Shown here in pieces: positions 55,801-63,919 of a DNA stretch of 64,000 bases. Positions within the stretch are counted from its first letter, which is position 1. Every line of letters begins with the position of its first letter. The notes under the pieces were generated by a model. That model ran no database searches, was not told the origin of the DNA, and saw only the letters and a list, made by a program, of their open reading frames with translations. The translations under genes and the position numbers were made by a program. Source of the stretch: Fagopyrum homotropicum (taxonomy: Eukaryota > Streptophyta > Magnoliopsida > Caryophyllales > Polygonaceae). Location of the stretch: NCBI GenBank assembly GCA_033239125.1, contig BSWB01000006.1, positions 120,946,242 to 121,010,241 on the forward strand, in the 5' to 3' direction.

Positions 55801-57330
55801 TACACCACTGATGATCTTATTGGCATTAACCCTTCTTTCTGCATGCATAGAATTTTAATGGAAGATAATCATAAGACTTCACGGGAACCTCAAAGACGGT
55901 TAAATCCGATCATGAAAGAGGTTGTGAAGAAGGAAGTTCTTAAGTTGTTGGATGCAGGTATTATTTATCCTATCTCGGACAGCAAGTGGGTTAGCCCGGT
56001 GCATGTCGTCCCGAAGAAAGGAGGGATGACCGTTGTAACGAATAAGAACAACGAGTTAATCCCAACAAGGACCGTTACGGGCTGGAGAGTTTGCATCGAC
56101 TATAGGAAGCTGAACACGGCAACTCGGAAGGATCATTTTCCGCTTCCTTTCATTGATCAAATGCTCGAACGGTTGGCCCAGCATTCACACTTTTGTTACT
56201 TGGACGGCTATAGTGGGTTCTTCCAGATTCCTATCCATCCGGATGATCAGGAGAAGACCACTTTCACTTGTCCTTGGGGGACGTTTGCTTATCGGAGGAT
56301 GCCATTCGGATTGTGCAATGCACCCGCTACCTTCCAGCGATGCATGATGGCTATCTTCTCCGAGTACATAGAGGAGATCATGGAGGTATTCATGGATGAT
56401 TTTTCTGTATATGGTTCCTCTTTTGATGACTGCCTATCTAACCTTTCTCTAGTGCTTAAAAGATGTGAAGACACTAACCTCGTTTTGAATTGGGAGAAGT
56501 GTCATTTTATGGTTAATGAAGGCATTGTGCTAGGACACCTCGTTTCTAATCGAGGTATTGAGGTCGATCGAGCTAAGATCGAGACTATTGAGAAACTCCC
56601 TCCTCCTTGTTCTGTTAAAGGAGTGAGGAGTTTTCTCGGGCATGCAGGTTTCTACAGGAGATTCATCAAGGACTTCTCCAAGATTTCTAAACCTCTAACA
56701 AACCTCTTGAATAAAGATGTTGTTTTTGAGTTTTCGCAGGAGTGTCTTGATGCTTTTTACAGGATTAAGGAAGCGTTGATCTCCGCTCCCATTATCCAAC
56801 CTCCTGATTGGACCTTACCCTTTGAGGTCATGTGTGACGCTAGTGATGTAGCCGTAGGAGCGGTGCTTGGACAGAAGAAAGATGGACGGACCACCGCCAT
56901 TTATTATGCTAGCAAAACGCTAGATGAAGCACAACGCAACTACGCTACCACCGAGAAAGAGTTATTGGCGGTTGTATATGCTTTCGAGAAGTTTCGTTCC
57001 TATCTAGTAGGGGCGAAAGTCATTGTCTACACCGACCATGCAGCCATTCGTTACTTGTTGGCTAAGAAAGATGCAAAGCCGCGCCTTATTCGATGGATTC
57101 TCTTGCTTCAAGAGTTTGACCTAGAGATCCGCGATAAGAAGGGATCCGAGAATTCAGTTGCGGATCACCTCAGCCGGCTACCGGAATCCTCCCGCGAGAC
57201 GGATAGCCCACCCATAGACGATTCATTCCCCGACGAGCACCTACACGTCTTGGAGCGTTTGATGGATCTACTTACTTCACCCCACGATGGAGGTGAAGTA
57301 TGGGGTGAGGGAATCTCCTACCTCGTTTGA
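52837..57330 (+). CDS. gag-pol: gag-protease-RT-RNase H polyprotein of C, no integrase
   Basis: 1497 codons from the first ATG (MRRTRTGKEIVPYDPEPEKT). Coiled-coil-like Q/E/R stretch to residue 90; capsid domain about 200-295 (FYFSLKDRALTWYQSLPPGK, FFPPSKTAEMRGKINAF); Asn/Arg-rich tract about 382-418, no CCHC knuckle; aspartic protease CDLGASVSIIPLELC (Asp 686); RT with FCYLDGYSGFF, MPFGLCNAP and FMDD (1187-1188); RNase H about 1320-1440 (MCDASDVAVGAVLGQ, YTDHAAIRYLL, ADHLSRLP). It ends DGGEVWGEGISYLV: VWGE matches the last part of B integrase, so the zinc finger and DDE core have been deleted. All other catalytic residues are intact. Family palindromes are embedded at about 53080-53185, 54464-54515 and 55471-55556. 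Confidence 0.95.
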   Translation: MRRTRTGKEIVPYDPEPEKTYKRRLREAKMAQQDDRDLAAQLRETQELLRLSKEELRQEKEENHARTAAIEAEIAAIRDQILLRPREDPVVDPRPRQIPVPDAPAEVFPPRMPVRDVLLAGIPQTLGQRMDPNQQLRRPGVNLGDPADHDYELRPQVLAMIRQCQFGGLEKESPHQHLQNYEILMETLRPSRIENNNYKLRPFYFSLKDRALTWYQSLPPGKISTWEEMTTEFLTKFFPPSKTAEMRGKINAFIMKDKESLSKSWERFKDIFLDCPHHGIPKIELLEIYFKGLDGSTQFNLQLLSAGTFMDMAVDEAWDFIEKQALHMEKYTHQGAEGGVKRVNFQETQPNNNQLTSLKNDVKQLKELLMAQTKKEEQGQRNNNNNNNGYRNNNNGPRNNNYNNNNRGSNSNNWRANNQNHGNNHSNSNSNDSSNPFLSSPSSSSTPLKNQGQGSSSSQPEKKDAVLEAILIKLSAMENSMTSFSRAQKSFEQQLANRANEAPRDPGKLPAKTETNPKGQCMAITTRSGLKTADPVPRSTQTTSVQIQSKNTSTEMPTEAAQQKAGGTTETYVPPPAYKPPLPFPQSRARAHLDKHFGKFLDLMNKLHINIPFLDAILGMPAYGKFLKEILSRKRKLEDVGEVRMTSKSSELIKIMKEKMPPKLRDPGSFCIPIQVGDVTCEALCDLGASVSIIPLELCTKIGLGEPKPVKIRLYMADRSITHPVGILEDVPVKLGNFYLPIDFVVLDIPADYPVPIILGRPFLATSGCNVDCKNAKLKFNVGGDEVEFPLLAAMKGEQLTDDIFNIYDEEESRELVSSILINDPLERVISFSLMEEGIDASCDADIRSLKALEEDPGAKTEKLVQETKISSLGSSNNTSTEALSGRSEASEEHLGQRLCASTEVDSETIQTEIAFSPVSDTTPLERGSTDPSQKAPPVVELKQLPSHLRYIFLGPDSTYPVIASTSLSDSELSKLMHVLRKHRRAIGYTTDDLIGINPSFCMHRILMEDNHKTSREPQRRLNPIMKEVVKKEVLKLLDAGIIYPISDSKWVSPVHVVPKKGGMTVVTNKNNELIPTRTVTGWRVCIDYRKLNTATRKDHFPLPFIDQMLERLAQHSHFCYLDGYSGFFQIPIHPDDQEKTTFTCPWGTFAYRRMPFGLCNAPATFQRCMMAIFSEYIEEIMEVFMDDFSVYGSSFDDCLSNLSLVLKRCEDTNLVLNWEKCHFMVNEGIVLGHLVSNRGIEVDRAKIETIEKLPPPCSVKGVRSFLGHAGFYRRFIKDFSKISKPLTNLLNKDVVFEFSQECLDAFYRIKEALISAPIIQPPDWTLPFEVMCDASDVAVGAVLGQKKDGRTTAIYYASKTLDEAQRNYATTEKELLAVVYAFEKFRSYLVGAKVIVYTDHAAIRYLLAKKDAKPRLIRWILLLQEFDLEIRDKKGSENSVADHLSRLPESSRETDSPPIDDSFPDEHLHVLERLMDLLTSPHDGGEVWGEGISYLV

Positions 57331-57371
57331 GACGCATTATGGTCCAGCTAGCGACCTTAAATCAAGCGCTT

Positions 57372-57389
57372 CTTGGGAGGCAACCCAAG
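57372..57389 (+). other. Conserved post-pol hairpin (C)
   Basis: CTTGGG-AGGCAA-CCCAAG after GACCTTAAATCAAGCGCTT, 41 bp from the pol stop. Identical to B. Confidence 0.65.
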
Positions 57390-58117
57390 GTATTGCTCTT
57401 CTTTCCCGTTTTCTAGTCTAGCTTAGATAGTTTTTGTTTTTGCTTTGCTTTGCTTTGTTTTTGGTGTTCTGGACAGACAACAGGAAGGAGCACATCTGGA
57501 AGGACAGAAGCTCGAGATTCAGAGAAGACAGAAGTACCTCGGTCACTGTCAGAGCACCTCGACCGAGTTGATTCTTGAGGCAACCGAGGCGACTAGGGTT
57601 TCTGCAGAACCACCTCGGTCCATACCACCTCGGGCCAGTCGAGACCATCTCGACCGAGGTGACAGCAGATCCAGTAACAGTATAAAAAGAAAAAAAATTA
57701 CAGTTTCGTTTTTTTACTCTCCTCGACCGCGGCGAACAGAAGTACCTCGCTCTCCTTCGTCTCTCGCTCGTTTTCGAAGATTTCTGCTTCCAAACCGCGA
57801 TTAAAGAGTAGAGGAGTCGATTGCTACTACAGATCTGCAGGAAATTTGAGCGTTTCGACCGAAACGAGGTAAAAACGTTCGAAAACCCTAACTCGCTCGT
57901 TTACTGCATATTGGGCTTTGGTTGCCCTTGATTCTGTTGAGGAAATCTTTAAGTACCCCTTAGGAAGCATCGGTAGTGATTTTTGGGGGAAAAGAACTGA
58001 AATTCAGAGAGTGGAAATCGAACTGTCTTCGCCTCGGTCCAGTCGCTCTGCACCTCGGTCGAGGTGATTCTTGGTATTTGTCAGTCGACCGAGGTAGTCT
58101 GACAGTGTGTTTTGAAG
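57390..58117 (+). repeat. pol-env spacer of C with palindrome clusters
   Basis: Noncoding. ACCTCGACCGAG words at 57536-57592, 57611-57662, 57721-57750, 58031-58070 and 58083-58098. The first is tripartite: CCTCGGTCAC, gap, CACCTCGACCGAGTTG, gap, CAACCGAGGCG. CAGTATAAAAAGAAAA at about 57678 is TATA-like and could drive the env-like gene. Confidence 0.68.
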
Positions 58118-59506
58118 ATGAGTTCAGATCGCCGTTTAGCTCTGAGAGACAGATCCTCCCCTTCCCCTTCTCCTTCCTCATCCCGTCACTACCGCCCGGC
58201 CATCCACGAGAGATGCCGGGTAGACTATGAGAGGATAGCTGGCCGTCCAGTCATCGCACCACGATTTCTGGATGTGTCCGCTTTTGACTGCCTAGGGTTA
58301 GATGCTGACCTTAGGAGGATGATTGCTACAGTAGGGCTAGATCAGTTCACTGAGATCCGAGCCCCAGCCTACTTAGAGCCGACACTCGAGTTTGTTAGCT
58401 CCTTCTCCTACCTTCCCACAGAGCGGTCTGTGAAGTACCGGCTGATGAGCCGGAACTTCATCGTTCCTTTAGAGGTTTGGAGAGAGATCTTTGGCTTTCC
58501 TGACCCCACTGCTGTAGACTTCCCCTCCCGATCCGTAGCTAGGGAGTTCTGGGGACAGATAGCCCACATTACTACACACGCAGACAGATGGCGCCCTGGA
58601 GATTCCAGGGAGAAGGTCATCTTCCACCCAGCCTTCAGACTTGCCCACAAGATCTTCAGTGAGACACTTCTGGCGCGTACTGAGACGCCCCAGAAGATCA
58701 GACAGGGTGAGCTCTTCAGCCTCTATTGCATGGTTACAGGAGGCTTCCCAGACTTTGGCTTGCTCCTTGCAGAGGATCTACATAGGATCAAGGCCAAGGC
58801 GAAGGGAGATATTTGCTGTGGAGGTCTAGTCACCCACATCGCCACTTACCACGGGATGGACCTCAGCGTTTGTACATTGGCGGCGGCTCCGAAGCCGCTG
58901 GGATTGCAGGAGATGATCACACGGAGGATTCTAGTTCCCCGTGGTTTGACCACTCCATACGTCGCCATGCCTTGGGAGCGGACTGCACCTCAGGGCATCC
59001 GCTGGTCTGCGCAGTTCACAGTCTTTGATCCGCATTTCTGGCAGACTGCTTGGGATACACTCATGGAGGATCATAGAGAGGCAGCAGCTGCCCCTGCTGA
59101 GGCTGAGGATGAGGATGACGACGATGATGAGACAGTGGATGAGAGAGGAGGTGGCGTCCCGATGGACACAGGGACAGATACAGCTGGGACGAGCGCGCCA
59201 CCTATTATTGATTTAGATGATGAGGAGGACACTGAGCCGGCGCCAGCCGCGACATCTCCAGTCAGACCTGCTGGACGCAGGAGGCGTGGAGTGAGGGACA
59301 GAGCTGCACACCGACGGATCGATGACCTGACGGATCAGGTTATCGACTCATATGCTGCACTTTCGCTGGATATCCGCGAGATGCAGGAGCGGCAGCATCA
59401 TCAGCACATGATGGCTCAGCTACAGTTTGAGCGTATCATGGGCCACCCCTATGACCCGACTCAGTTCCTCTACATACCACCACCACCGCCGGATCAGGAC
59501 TACTGA
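58118..59506 (+). CDS. Athila ORF-1 / env-like protein of C
   Basis: 462 open codons from ATG 58118. Basic Ser/Pro-rich N-terminus; conserved region shared with B (DYERIAGRPVIAPRFL, FRLMSR-like KYRLMSRNFIVPLEVWREIFG, EFWGQIAHITTHADRW, RTETPQKIRQGELFSLYCM, GGLVTHIATYHGMD, AMPWE); acidic stretch about residues 320-345 (EDEDDDDDE); then a C-terminal part RRIDDLTDQVIDSYAALSLD with a Pro-rich end. It belongs in my judgement to the Athila ORF-1 family. No signal peptide, membrane span or fusion-peptide-like segment is visible, so 'env-like' is a positional name only. It is intact, in keeping with the youth of the element. Confidence 0.82.
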   Translation: MSSDRRLALRDRSSPSPSPSSSRHYRPAIHERCRVDYERIAGRPVIAPRFLDVSAFDCLGLDADLRRMIATVGLDQFTEIRAPAYLEPTLEFVSSFSYLPTERSVKYRLMSRNFIVPLEVWREIFGFPDPTAVDFPSRSVAREFWGQIAHITTHADRWRPGDSREKVIFHPAFRLAHKIFSETLLARTETPQKIRQGELFSLYCMVTGGFPDFGLLLAEDLHRIKAKAKGDICCGGLVTHIATYHGMDLSVCTLAAAPKPLGLQEMITRRILVPRGLTTPYVAMPWERTAPQGIRWSAQFTVFDPHFWQTAWDTLMEDHREAAAAPAEAEDEDDDDDETVDERGGGVPMDTGTDTAGTSAPPIIDLDDEEDTEPAPAATSPVRPAGRRRRGVRDRAAHRRIDDLTDQVIDSYAALSLDIREMQERQHHQHMMAQLQFERIMGHPYDPTQFLYIPPPPPDQDY

Positions 59507-59592
59507 GGAGCTGCAGGGTTTCTTTATTATATTTTTTTATGCAGTTCGGCTCTTATCCGGTGAGTTCTCCTGTTTTAGACTTTTATTATACC

Positions 59593-59621
59593 CACTGGGA
59601 CAGTGTGTCTCAAGTATGGGG
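59593..59621 (+). other. Internal stem-loop plus PPT-like tract (C)
   Basis: CACTG-GGA-CAGTG, then TGTCTC, then AAGTATGGGG. 87 bp after the env-like stop. Shorter stem than in A, B and D. Confidence 0.72.
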
Positions 59622-60944
59622 TATTTGTCTGTATTATTTGACTACGTGACTACTTGATGTATTCGACACTTATGATGTATTTTATTTATCGGATATTTTC
59701 ATATTTATGCTTCATTTGCCATTATATGATTATCTGATATTACATGCATACTTACAGGTTATTTGATTGAGAAAAACGTCGAAACTGAAAAAAAAATGGG
59801 GTATATAAAAATTTTTTTGACCTCGACCGGGGAGATTCTGGCCGAACGAGGTGATTCACCTCGGTTGAACCAAGAACACCTCGACCGAGGTGGTGTTAAC
59901 TGAGAGTTTTCGAAAACGATTTTTTGTTACTTATCTGGATATGATCTCAGTGAAGATCTTGTTTACCTACTGGTTTTAAATTCTTTATGTGTTTGAAAGG
60001 TTTTATGATATGTTTAAGTTGCTAAATGCTTTATTTGAAATTATTGGCATGTTTAATACTTTGTTTTTATCCAAATTATGTTGAATTTGAAGGTTGACAC
60101 CGCAGGTTAAGTTCTCTCACTTTCTTCTTGGAAAGACCAAGGCAATTCATTCTTCTCTCTTCTTCTTCTTGATCATGCTTAGCCCCTCATATACATTTTG
60201 CCTCCCTTTACCTACCCGGGAATTTGGAAGCAAGCGAAGTGGTGAAAGCAAGTTAAAGTTGAAAAGTGGGCTGGAAGTGAAAGTGTTAGAAAGCAATAAT
60301 AGGTTTGGGGAAGTCAATCATGAAGATGAGTAACTCGGCACCATTCACATAGCCGGGTGTTTGTGTCTTGCCAAAGTCGGATTGAGCGATATTCCTATCG
60401 GGTCATGGTATGTGCATCAAGGGTTTGATGCATCTCAAGAAATTGATGATTGCAGATTTCCTAGGCTTCGGTTATTGTGCACCTCTGTCCATGCATCCCA
60501 AAAAGTAAAGTAAAGAAAAAGTGCAAAATAAGCAAAGCTTATTGGTGGAAGATGTTGCAAGTCAAAAGTGAAAGTGAAGTTCATCCTTTTCCCGGATTCT
60601 AGCACCACATTACCTTACATAAATCCCTACCCTACACGTTTCTTGACCTTTCTTTTGGGAAGCCCTTGAGACCTTGAGCTTGTTGATTGACTTAGCGGTT
60701 TAAACTGGATTATACATGATTAATTTTGATAATTATGATTTATTATGCATTCTATGATTTTATGCAAAGATGAACAACTTTTCTATATTCATAAAATGTT
60801 TTGAGCATATTAAGTTTTTAAATTCCAGGAAGTACTCTCTTAGAGTGATCTATGATAGTTGCACACCATAAAATGTTTTTGAAAGGCTTTTTCACTGATT
60901 TTCTTGACTTATAAATCATTCTATCTTGTCTTCTATATGCGGAA
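59622..60944 (+). other. C noncoding 3' internal region
   Basis: About 1.3 kb without a gene. Palindromes at 59820-59892 (CACCTCGACCGAGGTGG and others) and the conserved block at 60300-60495 (GAGTAACTCGGCACCATTCA, CCTTGAT..., TAGGCTTCGGTTATTGTGCAC), near-identical to B 39530-39730. Confidence 0.75.
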
Positions 60945-60983
60945 CTTGCTTGGGGACAAGCAAGGGCTAAGTATGGGGTATTT
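60945..60983 (+). promoter_or_regulatory. 3' PPT with upstream stem-loop (C)
   Basis: CTTGCTTG-GGGA-CAAGCAAG, a perfect 8-bp stem, then GGCT, then AAGTATGGGG (60969-60978), five bases before the LTR. Confidence 0.88.
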
Positions 60984-62726
60984 TGATAGCATGAATTATA
61001 GTCTATATTTTTGGGTTTGTTTGGACGTTTTATCTTTCATAATCTGCATGTTTGTATGTACATTATGTGATTTTACTACCATTTCATCTACCTTTGCGAG
61101 AATCGAGGTCTACACCTAGTTTCGTTGTAATTGCAGGTAATATGGTACGTTTTGCATCAAAAAGGAGTCATGAGTCATTTGGAGCTACATCCAGGAAGCA
61201 TAGCCATGAATTAAAGATTCACTTTGGACCAGTTTTGAGAGATTCTACATCCAGTTCTGAGTCACCTCGGTTGACCAGAGATTCATCTCGACCGAGGTGA
61301 TCCAGAGAGGCCGACTCGACCGAGGCGAATACCTAGGACGCGGCGAGAATATTTTATTCCTGGCTGAGATCTTTTAAAGTTGGAAAGTGATCTTATATTT
61401 TTGGGCTTGGCTTCTGGAAGGAAGGAGATATGCAGAATCATATATTTTACCTATATTTATGGGATAATATCTTTCTAAGATTTCTTATCTTTGGAGGGTT
61501 ATTTTTCCTATAAAATGGGTTGGATTTTCCACAAATCCAACATCCGCTATCAGCGCAATAAATCCGCCTATACCGAAAAATACGCAGCAGCCGCGTACTC
61601 CAATTTGGGAGAGAGTTGAAGAACCTTTTTGAAGGTTGAAGGAAGATTGAAGTCCATAGCTTTTATAGCTTTTATTGAAGGGTTTTGTAAGATTGTCTTC
61701 AATTCCCTCAATTGTTGTCTTGTCTTGTTGGATTATTATCCAAGGAACGCTTTTGTGTGATATTTGTTTCAGTTATTGAAGTCTTTTCATTAAATTCTTC
61801 TTTGTTCAAATATTCACCTTCTTCCCTTACATTTAATACTTTTATGATGATGATGAGTGGCTAATTTCCTTGTGTGATTCTAGGGTGATTGGCTGAAGGT
61901 TGTGGGAAAAACAATGATAGAATAATCTTAGATTCCAGTGGGATCCTGAAAGTTCGAGTCTTTAACCTTAACCCTAAGCACCTCGTTCAGTCGATGAACA
62001 TTTCGGCCGAGGTGGAAACTGGCTGACCGAGGTGACTTATCTGATCCATAACTGAGAGTTAAGTATTAGAGTTTGCCAAATCCTATTCTTATTATACCTT
62101 TCCTGGTTCAAAGCAAGCTTAGGGTGAGACTTACCCGGTAATTCCTTAGTTTGTGTACCAACGATCATAAGTGTAGGTAATAAAGGTTTATCCTTTATTG
62201 GGGTTTGAGTGTGCTTCCATCCCATCTTTGTGAGTTAGCCTGAGACTTACCCGGTAAAGGTTGATTCTATTCCCTTAGATGGTATGTTAGTTTGAGGTTA
62301 TAGTTCTTTATCTTAATTCCTTGAGACTTACCCGGTAATAGGAGTTACGGTTTGGGATTAGTGTGTAGTGAGACTTACCCGGTGATCTACTCCACTTTAG
62401 AAACACCTTCCCCACGCCAAAATCTCAGCTTTGTCCGCTTATCTACAGATCTTGAGTTGGAACCACAACTAGACGCTTTAATCCCTAGAATTACATGTTT
62501 GCTTTATTTGACATCTTATTCATCTTTGATTGTGTTAATTGCTCTTGTGGTTAGAATTGACATAGCATACCGTATTGACTCTGTTTCACCGAGTCCCTGT
62601 GATCGACCCCTGGAATTTTCTTGCTTTTACTACGATTGACCCGTACACTGCGGGTTCGCATCCTTGTTTTAAGCTTAAGTCTAGGGTTATAAATTTAAAG
62701 CTTGCACACACCGTTTGGAGCGAACA
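60984..62726 (+). repeat. 3' LTR of C
   Basis: 1743 bp, same ends as the 5' LTR. Differences seen: one near the start (TCTATATTT against TCTGTATTT) and two at about 61561 (CAATAAATCC against CAAGTAATCC). Followed by TTAAG. Confidence 0.95.
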
Positions 62727-62731
62727 TTAAG

Positions 62732-63919
62732 TAAGGGTCGAACCCAAGAGAGTTTGTGATATTTTTATTAAATTCAATTATTGATTATAGAACAAAGTAA
62801 CAAAGGGGGGGGGGAGGGTTGGATGAATTGATGCACACAAAACTAAAAAGCAAGTAAATGAGATTGATATGATGATGATGAGTGAATCTACACTAGGTTG
62901 ATTCTTAGCATGCGATTACTCTTTTGGTGAGTTCCTTTTTACAAGTTTTCAAGTAATGTTCCCGTTTTGATCATATGTATGTGTTGAGCCAACCGGCATC
63001 AACACAACTTAACAAGTTAGTGTTCCGTAAACCTACAAGAACAAGTCACATGTTAGCTTTCAAACAAAGACTAAGGGATATAAAGAAAAGATTAAAACCG
63101 TTAAACAAATCTTTATATTTGTGTTTCTTTTCATTCAAGTAATTACAACCCGTTATTACTTAAAGGTTACTACTAGACTAAAGACCCGAATCCGGAATCT
63201 ATTAACCCTAGTTCTTTACATGCACTTAGAACCTAAGGTGATCAATCTTAAGTGATAATGAAACATGCAATTTAGATAAATGAAGATCAAGAAACACAAA
63301 ACATTACTGAATAAAACTTATATTAGAAAGGAACTTACAACCAAAGTAATAATGCAGCTTCAAACAAACCCAATGTAGCAAGGAAACTAGAAGATCATTA
63401 CAAAGGAAGCAAGAGAGAATAAAAGTGGGAAAATGATGGATTGTTCTAGCAATCAACCATGGATCTTTTTATACTACAAATGGCACTAAATGGGAGTAAA
63501 TGGCCGGCCAAAACAACCACCTTTAATGCCATAAAGGTGGTGTAAACAGCCGGAGTAAAGTCTTTGTTGCTGAACCGCAAGGGTGGCCTTCAGATCCGCA
63601 GGGGCGGTTTAGGCGAAAACGTTTGATCTTCTTCCTGGCCGCAGGGGCGACCTGGCAGTTCCGCAGGGACGGATTATTAATGATCTTCAAACGTCCGACT
63701 CTTCAACTTTTTGTCGCTTCAGATGCCGAGCCGCAGGGGTGGCCTAGTGTCAACGCAGGGGTGGTGACACTGACTCTTCAGCTTCACAGCTCCGCAGGGT
63801 GAGACACAGGTTGTGGCACAGGGGCACCGGTCTTCGCTTCTTCAGGCAAAGTCACCGTAGGGGCGCCAATGAGTGGCGCGGGGGCGGTGACAGTCTTCGT
63901 TCCTGGCGCTGGCGAAGGC
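62732..63919 (-). repeat. D 5' LTR, part right of C
   Basis: Continues the D LTR after TTAAG; aligned with 18728-19600. A G run of about ten at 62805, reverse TATA box (TATAAAAA, 63466-63473) and about ten GCAGGGGCGG-like words at 63570-63900. It departs from the other D LTR near 63919 (GGCGAAGGC). Confidence 0.78.

Larger units (their letters stand above)
50969..62726 (+). mobile_element. Young Athila-type element C, integrase-deleted
   Basis: 11.76 kb with target repeat TTAAG at 50964-50968 and 62727-62731. Both LTRs are 1743 bp and differ at about three positions by eye. Inside: primer site, one open gag-PR-RT-RNaseH frame of 1497 codons, post-pol hairpin, motif-rich spacer, an open env-like gene, two stem-loop/purine-tract modules. 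Integrase is absent. It must have inserted recently, and in this form would have needed integrase from another element, unless the loss came after insertion. Confidence 0.95.
42378..63919 (-). mobile_element. Athila-type element D (pol lost), host of several insertions
   Basis: A minus-strand element. Fragment of 3' LTR (42378-42489), polypurine tract, env-like pseudogene (about 43150-44500), spacer with GC-rich motifs (46352-47060), gag (47190-50808, split by a LINE), primer site (50862-50879) and 5' LTR (50885-50968 plus 62732-63919, split by C). No protease, RT or integrase can be found, so pol has been deleted. A solo A LTR, a LINE and C lie inside it, so D is older than all three. The LTR at 18728-19771 is probably the other part of its 3' LTR. 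Confidence 0.82.
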
